From NCBI GenBank assembly GCA_034440635.1, contig JAOTON010002190.1, positions 221,501 through 285,500 of the forward strand: DNA of 64,000 bases. The letters are read 5' to 3'. The notes beneath the pieces were generated by a model. That model did no database searches, was not told where the DNA came from, and worked only from the letters and a program-made list of their open reading frames with translations. The stretch is from Lepas anatifera. Lineage: Eukaryota > Arthropoda > Thecostraca > Lepadidae. This document shows, piece by piece, positions 39,965 to 50,805 of this stretch. Every line of letters starts with the position of its first letter. Positions within the stretch are counted from its first letter, which is position 1. A program made the translations under genes and the position numbers.

Positions 39965-41617
39965 ACAGGGTGACAAAAAAACGGGCCCCAACTCTAATTA
40001 GGCTCCGTTTCTTAGTGTTTTGTCCAAATGAAATTAAACTTTGGTCATAACTAGTTTATTATATTCAAAACATCACATCAAAACCCTAGGGTCTTTGGCC
40101 TTTTTCTCCGTTCTACAGCATGTGCACAAGATGACCTCCATTTAGCTCCGTGCATTTCTTGAGGCGCAGCACGAAGTTGTCCATGACGTTCTTACAGACT
40201 GAATTGGTAATGGCTTTCATCTCCTCCCTGATGGCTTCCTTGAGTTCTGTGATGGTTCTGGGTTTCCCTGCGTAGACTCTGTCCTTAAGATAGCCCCAAA
40301 GGAAAAAATCTGGGGGCTTAGGTTCGAACTATGGGGTGCCTACTCAAAATCAGTCTTGAGACTAATCACTCGTCCTCCGAAGTTCTCTTTCGGCCAATCT
40401 CGGGACAGGTTTGAGGTGTGAGAACTTGCTCCGTCTTGCTGGAACCAGAAATTCCTCATGGGCGACGGGTAGAGGGTCTGGAGCTCACTCTGGAAGGTTT
40501 TGAGGACCTCCACATACCGCTCCTTGGTGACTGTCACTGCTGCGCAAGAATTTTCGATGAAGATTGGTCCGATGATGCCTCTGGCCGAGATTGCAGCCTA
40601 CACCGTGCACTTAGGAGAGTGCAGCGGCGGATCTAGCCGGTTGGTTTGGGAGGGGCAAACCAAAGTCAAAAAGCAAAAAAACGTCACGCAGTGAAAAGTT
40701 GCGCTCAAATATGCCTTTTCGGTAGGATTTTGGGAACTGGAGACGAAAAAAAGACCACGGGGTGAAAAATATGGGCTCAAGATACATTTTTCCTATCCAA
40801 GCCCCAATATTCACACCGAAGTTCGCTAATTCTGTTTGAAGTTGAGAGTTGAAGCACCAAAATCTTTCTTACAAGCTAAAAAGAAGTCGGGGAAAAGGAG
40901 GTCGATTGCTTGGGGGGCAAAAACATAGTTTTGCCCCGAGCTTTCCGTTTGGGGGCAATTGCCTTTTTGCCCCCCTGGATCCGCCACTGGGAGAGTGCAG
41001 GGGCTTCGTAGATACTTCATTGGGTCTGGAGGACCCCCAGAAGACATTTGTCTTGAAGTTCGCCTGTCCGTCAAGATGGAAGTGGGCGTCATTTGAGGTC
41101 CAAAGGAGGTTAAGGAAACTTGGTGTCTCCTCGATCTTTTCGAGCATCTTGACTGCCATAGAGCTCCTCTGATTCTTGTCTGAGGCTGTAAGGGTCTGCA
41201 GCGTCTGTATTCTGTATGGGTAAACCCTGATATCGTTCACCAGCACTCTCCTGCAAGTCTCACAGGTCATACCGAGGGACTGACTTCGCTTACGCACAGA
41301 GCGTTTCGGAAGTCTCCTGGAGAGACGCTCTCATACTTTCAACCAGCTCGGCCGTTCGCTTCTTGGGACGTCCCGAGTGGCTTGGACGGTTCTCACTGGC
41401 AGCGTTGAGGTTCTCCACGGTCCCATACTTCTCGAAGTGGTCCACCCAGTTCTGGATTCTGCTTTTGGATGGAGCCTTTTCACATTCCAACTGACGCATG
41501 AAACTGTCCTGGGTTTTCTTAAACGAGCTGTCTTGTAGTAAAATTTAACACAGTGTATTCTTTGTCCCAGCTCCCACTGGGGTCTTGGTGTACTCACGGT
41601 CGTTGATTCTACCATGT
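39965..41617 (-). pseudogene. Decayed Tc1/mariner (IS630-type) transposase with HTH region
   Basis: On the minus strand an N-terminal helix-turn-helix region contains FVDHFEKYGT-like sequence (NWVDHFEKYGTVENLN). Next comes the stretch VYPYRIQTLQTLTASDKNQR, then WTSNDAHFHLDG, NNVFWGS-like NVFWGSSRP, FQQDGASSHT and the C-terminal NGGHLVHML-type end at 40113. This is the order seen in insect-type mobile elements of the IS630/Tc1 group. The usual SDEAHF catalytic site reads SNDAHF, so the first aspartate appears lost. Frames change several times and a MITE interrupts it, so it is dead. A GGTGACAAAAAAACGGG stretch near 39969 looks like its terminal repeat; the other terminus was not found. Confidence 0.75.
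40622..40989. mobile_element. hAT-like MITE nested in the Tc1-like transposase
   Basis: 368 bp with ends CAGCGGCGGATC and GGATCCGCCACTG, flanked by exact GGAGAGTG at 40614-40621 and 40990-40997. Disregarding it together with one duplication lets the transposase homology resume in frame (HSP then KCTV). Confidence 0.9.
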
Positions 41618-41782
41618 CCTGCAAAATAAGAACAATCGGGGAACAAATAAAGGAGATATCACATAAAGTGTAATTCCGTAGTCGATGAAATATAAGGTAG
41701 CGTAATTCGTAGCGTAGTTTTGGCCAAAATCGGATTGTAACATAGCGTAATTCAGTAACATAATGTACGTAGGCCATCTCTG

Positions 41783-42140
41783 AAGAAAAGCAAGCACGAG
41801 CCAGCCATCTGAGTACTATGGATGTCGTACATATACATTAATCATGAATTTGTTTGGAAAGAAAGGTTTAAAATGTACCTGGCCCTCCTTCACAATGCTC
41901 TGGACTTTCTTACGCAAATGACACTTTATTCCCTCTGCTGGCCAAAATAACCAAACCATCTAAGTACTTTGTCGAGTGCAACTATGTGGGGGCGCCATCT
42001 ATACAAACGTGAGTGCGCTATCTATATCAAATGCTTTGAAAGATGTAACATCCAAGCTCCCAGTATGTGCGCCAGGTGAGAGCGCAAAAAACGATCCGCA
42101 GATGGCAGAGCCGCGAACTCCCGGGAACCAATCGGAAATG
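41783..42140. other. Unassigned DNA
   Basis: No feature recognised. Confidence 0.4.
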
Positions 42141-42291
42141 CAGTGGTGGATCTAGTCTTTCATCGGAAGGGGGCTATCCATTCCATCTTACCCTTCCTTT
42201 ACCTGAAACAATTAATCTTAATATGTAATCGATATGGACGCTCAGAAATTTCTGGAAGGGTTGGACCCCATCGCCCTTGCATCCACCGCTG
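42141..42291. mobile_element. hAT-like MITE, 151 bp
   Basis: Ends CAGTGGTGGATCTAG and GCATCCACCGCTG. Flanking octamers CGGAAATG and CAGCAATG agree at six of eight positions. Confidence 0.65.
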
Positions 42292-42599
42292 CAGCAATGC
42301 CACCACGGGCACGAAAGGTAACCGGGACTTCAAATATGGGGCGCCATCTGATAAGAAAATAAGCTACGCTGGGTGCCAGGGACGTTTCAGGGGAGGCTGA
42401 GGCACATTATGGGCTCAGAATATCTCGCTTGGAGGGACGCATGCTCCCATTTGCTCCTCCACATCCAACGAAGGGTCTACACTTACCACTTCCACACAAT
42501 ACGATGCAGGACCGAAAATCAAGCCCAACTATTGACTCAGCGGTCATAAGGTGCATTTCCCTTTATTTTTACCTCCGTAAAATATTTACTTCATCAGCA

Positions 42600-42887
42600 C
42601 AAATCGACCGGCATCTGCTGCCAAATTTCATCGCACGCTGCTGACCGCCATTTACGTGCTGACCGCTTGCGTTTTGCGCTGGAAACGCCGCCGCACGGCT
42701 TTTCATTCTTTTGGAACGGCGTGGGCGAGAGAGGGGAAGTCCATAAGATCTCATAAGCGTTAGATAAGATTGGAGAGTTGGGTAGGAACGATTGCCAAAG
42801 ATATATAGGTTTTATCCAAATTTATATAAATTGCACTCGGCGAGGAGCTGGTTTGCTTGAGTAATCAGTATACTAACAGAGGTAAGT
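42600..42887 (+). promoter_or_regulatory. Candidate promoter and first noncoding exon
   Basis: A CpG-richer stretch (42630-42740) is followed by TTTATATAAA at 42821-42830 and, about 50 bases later, by AGAG and a strong GTAAGT donor (42882-42887). This could be the 5' end of the RGG gene downstream on the same strand, but no transcript evidence links them. Confidence 0.25.
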
Positions 42888-44800
42888 GATGCTTCAACTT
42901 TCCCTTGTTCGTTTCCAATTTCAGGAAGTTCAAGATTCTTTGTTTTCAGTAGCCAAACTGTGTTGTAGAACGATTCTTGCGCTCTTTGATTTTGTTCTTG
43001 AAATCTAGTAATTCTGTCCGCTGTGGTTAATGGTGTGTGCTAGGCTTCGTGACTTTGTTGGTTTAATGAATGCAGGAACTGTCTTGTGAACACCGCCCCT
43101 TATCGCCTGGCGTTCCCGTTTAAGAGCAGGGAAATGGTAGTCAGATAGCAGTTAGCAATTGCTTTTTGTATCCATTGAACAAAAGTCAGCAGTACTGCTT
43201 AAAAAGTAACCAAAAATATGATCTGTAAAATGGTATGCCATGCTCTCCATGGATGCAGGGTTTCCAATGGTCAGAAATGGATGTCATCTGTATAAGGGGT
43301 TGCAGAAACCTACTGGTTAGGGGCAAACATTAAGGGCTTGTTCCAGCGCCTCCTTAGAAAAAAGATGAGAGTAGCTTGGAGTAAGTTGGAGCTGGCGCAA
43401 AAACCTGTGTCAGCTGGAACAATTTCGGATGGGATTCGATGAGATATCAGCTGATTGTGCCTGATCAGTGCCAATATGGCGGGCGTGGCAATGCCAAGAA
43501 ACTAATCAAATTTGATTAAGGCCTCTGATGCTCATTTAATGTAGTTTAGTGAAACTGGTATGCAGAAAAACAACGGAATCAAAACCTTAAGCTGCCCTCA
43601 AACGCCGTTTCTCTCTGTAAAACAACTTATTTTAGTTTCTCAATTGAAATATGTGTGCCACAATTGGCCTCCTCCAACCTCATCTGAAAAACACCTTTCA
43701 TTTGAGAGGAGGTTGGATTAGATTTGAGATGAGCTTTGGCGAGCTTGGAGGGAGTTTAAGGAGGAGCTGGACTGGGCGAGAGGAAGTTGGAGAAGCTTTT
43801 AGGAGGTTAGATCAGGTGAGGTGCTGGAACAGGCCCTTAATGTGGGGCCATCAATACTCCTACTAGGAAATAACAGTTCAGGGGCTGCTGTGACCATTTC
43901 ACATGACACTGGGGTTTGATGCGGTCAGATAACTGTTCAAAGGTACATGCTATGGAAATTCCTTCATGTGTTAGAGATGTCACGCACCCATCCTACCAAG
44001 TCAATGACCTGAGGGCCTATTTACAATTTGAAATGTGTTGGAACAGTGTATCTGGATACAATTATGATCCTGATCATCTTTTTGCAATGGAAAGCAGGGC
44101 ATAATCTGAATCTTGTCAGTCTGTATCTAACAAGGCTTGGCAGTATTTGACAGTGTGGTGGTGGTGGCAGATATTCTCACAGTGTAGAGTGTGAAGGATT
44201 GTTAACTTGGGTAAAGATGGGTAAATATTCCTTTTAAAATATGGGTGAAAGGAAAGTGGAGAGGGAGTCAAAGGAAATGCCACTGCTGCACCAGAAATGT
44301 AGACAAAATAGAGATTGAAAACTTTTTGTCTGCTACACCTCTATCCCCATTAAAGCTAAAGTCATGGAAACCAGGATTGCAGTATGCTGCTTCTCAGTTC
44401 TATCCTGATGGTCTCAACACCATGGGAACTCAGTCTGTATCAAGTGTGTGTCAATACTATTCAGAATGTTAGAAAAATATTATCATAGGTACTGAAAATG
44501 GAACAGTTCATTTCCACATTTGGAACACAATTTTTCCAGGAAAAGGAAAAAGGGTATATTTCTCTGCTTTTAGATTCAAGATACTATTTCTTTCCTTTAC
44601 ATAACATAACTGAATTACTTGTGTTCTCTCACATTTGCAAGCAAGCATCACAAAATTTGGAATATTTTTAAAAGACCCAGCAGTAACAATAACTTCACTC
44701 CCACATAGCATCATGCCACATACCAGCTCATGCTCTTGGAGGGGGCTATGATGAGGCGCATGTGCCCCCTTGCCCCCTAGATCTGCCCATGATTATCAGA
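42888..44800. other. Unassigned DNA
   Basis: No supported exon. A G/C-run patch at 44735-44792 ending in CCCCCTAGATCTGCCCATG resembles a MITE end. Confidence 0.4.
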
Positions 44801-45299
44801 ATGAGGTGGATTAATTAAATCAGGGTCACAATGTTGTAGTGGTTGGCCCACCAACTTTCCACTCTGCAAACCTGGAGCCAAGGGAGGCTGATCCCATGAA
44901 TAAATATAAAGATGACTCCTAAGAAACCCTTACAACAGAAAAAGAGGGGCAATGTCATGTGAACCTGGTTGGTTGTTGAGCCCCAAAAGTTATACATGTA
45001 AATATTGAATGAGAGTGAAATTCCAGGGTAAAATGCAGTGTTGAAGTTTGATGGAAACAGATCAGACATGGCCTGTGAAGTCCAGCTGTGGAGTAGAAAG
45101 CAGAGAATAATTTGTTCATGGGGATTGTGAGGAGGATAGATGGGAGTATGGTAGATATTCCAATTAATACAAACTTCCTTCAACACTAAGTTGCTGATCT
45201 TGCCAGTATAAATCCAGGCTCTTGTCTTGGCTTGCACACTGTTTCCAGGCAGTCCATCCCCATCATTACAAGCACAGATTGGCATGTGATGTATTCTAT

Positions 45300-48200
45300 C
45301 AAGTTTTCTTTGGATGTTAAATGGCAATGGGTGAGCTCCTGTACCGTAGCTGGAGTTTCCAAAAATGATAGCTTCAGCTTTGCTTCTTCCTGTTACGAGT
45401 GCATGTAACCTGATCATGTCTCCCTGCTTTCTTCTGTACCCCAAACTTAACATTTTCAGCTATCTTAGTCTATCCTGGTAGCGTGTCCCTCAAGTATTGA
45501 GCTAGCTTGATGGCTCTGCACTGAATCCTTTCCAACCTTCAAAGAAAGGCCCCTAAACATTATTTCTGAATTCCGGAATGGGTCTTCCTATTGTTCTTGT
45601 TCCTGGATCCCTCTTGGTACCTACCCTTTTTGAAGATTGGTTTAACCAGGGTACTTTAACTACGGGTACAACCAAGTTTCCTACTAAATATAGTCCTCCC
45701 ATGGTGATGTCACCGCCCTTTCCTACTAAGTTCTAGGAGATTATACTAAGTTTTTGGAAGGATCAGCTGGAACATACCACGTTTGGGCGTACTTGGCAGC
45801 AATCTAGTATAAATCTAAATAAACTTGTTTCACCCATTTGACAGTAACCTTAATCTCAACGGCGAGCAGCGTATTTGACGTAAATCTAATGAAAAAGTCA
45901 TAACACTTCAAAGAATGTGTTGAATAGGCATGCATTTATTTGATCAACTCAGGCCTACTTGATAGCTGAGAGAAATAAGTTTGCCTTTGATCAAGAGATC
46001 ACTGGTGTTTATTGTCTTCTGCTGCAGGTACCACCAACAGCCAATCAAAGGTCAGAAATCAACTGCCAATCAAAATCGAGATTAGTCTTACTGCAAACAG
46101 CTGTTAGTGCCGAACCTGTCCTTATTTTGACACACTCTGGAAAATTTGTAAAATAATATTCTTCACTGGAGTTTTTGCAAAACATCTGAGGGTTTCACAA
46201 ATACAAATATTTTAGCTTTCTGTTCAACCTATAAGTTTTGTTGATACAGTTCTAAAATAGGTTATTTAGAGCTTCGAAAAAGTGCAATTTCTCCAATGCC
46301 CTGCATAGTGACTGTTGTGCCTCTCCAGCCATGATGACGTAATGCTGCCAAACAACTTGCGGGTCTGGGTTTAACTACAGCAACCTTCCATTGCCTAGGT
46401 AGTTCACTGTCACCAAGGACTTTCAGAAGAGTATGTCCAATGAACCTATGAACACACCTATGCAGTTCCTCGAAAGCTGCTGGTGGATTCCATTTGGCCC
46501 AGCTGATTTTACAACATTGATAATTTCATGTTTCTTCTAGATTTGCTCTTGAGATATTGGGATGGTAGTGAGTGCTTGCCTCAGTAAACGGTGGCCTTTC
46601 TTTTGTGAAGATTTTTCACTGAATATACTGAAAGAAGGAATTTAGCACATCTGCCTTCTCAGCATTTGTCTCAGCCATAATTCCGTCTTGGTCCTAAGAT
46701 GTTTTCTGTTTGATTGTACTTTGAACAACTTTGTTAGTGTGGCTCTAAAAACGTTTGTAATTTATATTTGCTGAGTTTGCAATATTTTCCTCGTCGGCTC
46801 ACGAGTGAACTTGCACAGTTATTGGTTGTCTGTGAGTACCTCAAGTAATCATTTTCGTGATGAGTCTAGTAAAAAAGGTACCAAAGTCATTCGTTTTTCC
46901 TCTTTAAGCCCGAACTACACTGCACACTTTCTGCCTTTTCACCTTTTTACTTTTTCATTTTTTAATCGCACTTTTTCATTTTTTAACTACGTTTGCTGCT
47001 TTTTTACTTTTCCACTTTCTGCTTTTTTTACTTTTTAACTTTCTGCTTTTGTTTACTTTTTAACTTTCTGCTTTTGTTTACTTTTTCATCGAGTCTCGGG
47101 GCTTGTTGTCTGTGTCAATTGGACTGAAAAACTTGTCAGGTGGGCTCCAAATCCTATCGCGGGCGCCGATTTTCGCATCCGGGGAAAGGAGCGGGTGGGA
47201 AGCTACATTTCAGCATCATCGACCCTTCAGAGGATCACCGGGTCGATCATTAGGACACCTGCCTCATCTAGCGCACCCTGCATCTGCCTCTGAGCTAAGG
47301 ACATGCGCACACGATTCCAAAAAATATTTTCGGAAAACTTGGGGTCAAGGTCATTCAAGCATATTAACCTATGCTGTCACATTAAGTACTTCTCATGTAC
47401 GTTCCACAATAAGTATGCAAAAACCGAGCCGTGTATGCACATACCCTATTGTCTCCATGTCCTCTATTACCCAGCACATACCTACTACCAACCCAATCTC
47501 AGCATTCAGCAGCAAACCAGCGCATAAATCAAAGGTATCAATCATGTTGAACACCATTTTGACTACTCGACCACCGCCGACGTTTGTTGTAGTCGCGCAA
47601 GAACTGCAAATGACGGTTCAACATCGAAATATTCATTGTGAAGTTCAAATATTCAAACTTTCCCCCTTTTCTCTTTTTCACATTCTAACTACGTTTTTTG
47701 CGTTTTTGCCTTTTCACTTTTCCATTTTTCATTTTCTTCTCACGCTTTTTCACTTTTTAACTACGCTTTTTGTATTTTTACTTTTTCACTTTCTCACTTT
47801 TTACTTTTTACTCACAGTGTAGCTGCACCATTGGATTTCAATGGTTTGAACTTCTTTCTCGTGAGTAGAAAGTGAAAAAGTGTGATTATAAAACGGAAAA
47901 GTGTGCAGTGTAACCTGTACGGAGTCAGTGCTGTTTGGTTTATGCAGACTTATTTTCTCTTTCTAGGAATTATTGCGGGAAGTTCGTGTCTTGCAAACTG
48001 ATTCATGGATGTTCCGATGATGCCCCAGAATTCTTGGGTCGTGGGACATTACCAACAATTTTTTGCGCTGAGTGTAGGAATTCCAGTTGGCTGGATTTTG
48101 GTGAAGGCTGCTCTCCTCCAGTTCGATTTTACATGTCTCTTTGTGTATGACATTTCTACATCTTAAAATAGATATAAAGATCAGGTGGTCACTCAAAGCA

Positions 48201-48400
48201 AGGCCGGGCTGACAATCTATGTCACCGATAATTCGCTCTTCCTTAAAAAATATGAGGTCCGGAGTGTGAGGTATCTGACCTATCCTTACCTGAGAGGGGT
48301 TATGTATGTACAGCCGGTTCCACACTGATTGGTTGGTATTAGTGTCAGTTGTTTTAAGAAATATCGTAGTGATTGCACTTCTCACAAAAGTTTGTGTCTC
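45300..48400 (-). pseudogene. Decayed LINE (endonuclease and reverse transcriptase) on the minus strand
   Basis: Three blocks lie in the right order on the minus strand. 48385-47963 carries the end of an AP-type endonuclease, with HTPDLIFFKEERIIGDIDC and the catalytic-type SDH. 46770-46340 resembles the start of an RT region (FFQYIQ, FTKERPPF, WNPPAAFEELHRC). 45540-45370 has the post-RT motif LGYRRKQGDMIRLHALVTGR. Blocks contain stops and frameshifts. Endonuclease plus RT without RNase H evidence suggests a CR1/L2/RTE-like group, not resolved. The element is split by a 1-kb foldback insertion at 46916-47912. Confidence 0.7.
46916..47912. mobile_element. Foldback-like element with TACACTGCACACTTT termini
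   Basis: Inverted ends TACACTGCACACTTT (46916) and AAAAGTGTGCAGTGTA (to 47912). Subterminal arrays of ACTTTTTCATTTTTTAACTACG-like units occupy both flanks. The middle contains a fragment of the CATAGGCGGATCC MITE family (about 47130-47290). No clear target duplication. It sits between the RT and endonuclease blocks of the minus-strand LINE. Confidence 0.6.
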
Positions 48401-48712
48401 TAGTTATGTGTTTTGACGAGGGCTTTAAATGTGGGCCCCGACGAAGTGCATGAGACGTCAATTTGTAAAATTATGGACAAAAATACTATTTTCGTCGATC
48501 CCGATGATTTTCTGTGCCTTTTCTCAATTATTTCCGAATTTTGGACCCGACAAAGTATTTTTGCACGTCAATTCTTGCATCCAATTTAATGCAGTAGGTG
48601 AAGCAACAACGGTGCCGGCAGGGAACTTCACTTTGGAGATATTTCGCGAAAACGACTGCTTTTTTGTGCAAAAAAACCTACCAATCAGTATGGAACCGGC
48701 TTTACATGTTGG

Positions 48713-49050
48713 CGATGTCCCAGAGCAGGTTTTGCGCTGGGGTGCCGAGTGTAAAATTCATTTAAGAAAATAAAGTTGGTGAGTGGAAAATACAAAAATT
48801 GTAATGCTGTGGAAGTCAATTTAAGCCTTAATTAAACTTTTTTTAAAGCTTATGAAAAAATTTTAATCCGAATTCCCTTACTACCATACCTGTAATGAGT
48901 TCATATGCACCAGGATTATGAAACTGGGCCAAAGCCCTCTGTTTGAAAAGTGAGTGGAATATTAAGTAAAATAACTCAGAAGTGAGTAGAAAATTTAGCT
49001 TGTCGGGGGGTTTGGCTCCTTCGCCAGCACCCTGTGATTCGGAACACGGG
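48713..49050. mobile_element. Short hAT-like element related to 671-2894
   Basis: 338 bp flanked by identical CATGTTGG at 48705-48712 and 49051-49058. The left terminal region (GTCCCAGAGCAGGTTTTG, then GCTGGGGTGCCGAGTG) parallels the left end of the 2.2-kb element. The interior repeats GTGAGTGGAA motifs. Confidence 0.75.
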
Positions 49051-49058
49051 CATGTTGG

Positions 49059-50700
49059 AATAAGAGGCCATTTTGAACTTGAAAAAGGGGTCAATTCTTT
49101 GTTGGGCGCGTTGCACACATTGTCTCTTGTATGCAGTGTTTTGTGGAAGCCACCACTCACGATTGAATAAGGAGGATTCGTTTTTGTTCCCGCCCGCAAA
49201 ATCTGGACGGCTTCTGCTACATATTCAGGCAAGAAGTTGGATGGACTCATATATGGTGCCCAGGAGAGCAAATTGCTTGTTCTTAATGCTTATATTCGCT
49301 CAGAGTTGCTCCCTGTAAGAGATTATGTTGTCCTCTTTTGCTCGTAATCCTTATTTCTAACTGCTGCTGATACCTCTCTCATTTTGACCAAGGTTTTCGT
49401 CGCTGCAATCAGAATTCACATTTTGTATATTCTTTTAAAGGAAAACAGGCTCTTAATATTGGTTCATGTGGGTTTTTTTATGCATTTTTTCAGTATTACA
49501 CCAGGCTCTTTCTGTGTTCTGGTCAGCATTGGTGTAAAGCATATCAATCACTTTGATTTATTGGTCCTTTAGTTTCCGTACGCCTCATATTGACACTCTC
49601 ACTTGCCTCAATGGGTCGAAGCAGGTGCATCCTTTTCACGTTCATCGCTGCAAATTTTTTGTCCTGCTGATCGACATCTACATCTATGCCTTTCTTTTAC
49701 GACTTCTGAGAATCACTACTGCTTTATAAATAATGATATCTCACCTAAAGATTTCCTCTCTTTTCTTTTTTCCATATTTCTATCCTTAGCCTGCTATGGA
49801 GACTATAGGTGTTGACTGATATAAATAGTTGCAATTCATCCCCCAGCCTCTCGGAGTTCTTTAGCCATGTTTTGGATTTCTTAATTGTCATCATCATCTA
49901 AGGTAACGATCAAGAACTCTGGTCGGTTGTCTCCAGGTCTCCCGACACTGTAAACTTGGCTGGATTTATTTTTACCTTGAGTCCTTCCTTAAGGGCGTCC
50001 CTGAACTTAGAGAGGTCCTCTCGAGTTTGATCCTCCTTGCTGAGCTCCCTGTCTTGCTTGGGAATCTTGTGGAAGGCTACACTTCCTCCTCTCTCTCCCC
50101 CATGCAGTCTTTGACTGCATTGTGGACCTTCTTCCCTCTTTCACGTCTTGTCGCCCACCCACCAGAAACCCCTTCGCTACTTTTTTCCTCCAATATGTTC
50201 ATATGCCTGCAGGTGTAACTAACATGTCTCGTGACCCTGATCGGAAATTAGAATGCCTGCCTTTATCAGGAACTCAATCCCCCTCTTAAATGTGAAGACA
50301 CGTTGTTGATGAGGATACTTTTATATTAGTTGTGGCAGAATCGTTCATCCTTATAATAACTTTTTGTTACCTCACTGCTTAAAAGTCCCAACAGAGTTAC
50401 TGCCTGTGGAATTTGCTTCATTTTTGTTTTATACTTTGCACCAGTCTTTTGCATTTGCCCCAGTATTCCTCCCCACCTCCAAAACTCGTCATCCTGCCTA
50501 AACAGGCAAGCCTACCAAAGGTCTCATCGAGCAAGGTCTGGCTGGTACCTGCCATGCTTTCGGAGTTTGGTGCAAATCGGCAACGTCGCATAGTCTTAGC
50601 ATTGTGAATTCTGCTTTAGGCTAAGCTAACAGAAATGCTTAAGCACTTATGCTAATTCGCAATGTCCGAGAAGCTTGAGCCACTATAATTGTATATAAAA
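49059..50700. other. Unassigned DNA upstream of the RGG gene
   Basis: No supported exon or repeat boundary. Possibly 5' intron of the downstream gene. Confidence 0.4.
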
Positions 50701-50805
50701 GCCGGCAGTTGTGACCAGTGGTTCCCCCTCGGCAGATGTACCGGGTGACAAAAGGGCGGCACGTGATAAAAGCTGGTAGCCTTGACAAGTGCCCCCCCTT
50801 GGCAG

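Noticed and set aside
44815..45453. 212-residue minus-strand open frame as a host gene
   Set aside because: Only its first ~25 residues have meaning, and those match a LINE post-RT segment; the rest looks like AT-rich noise.
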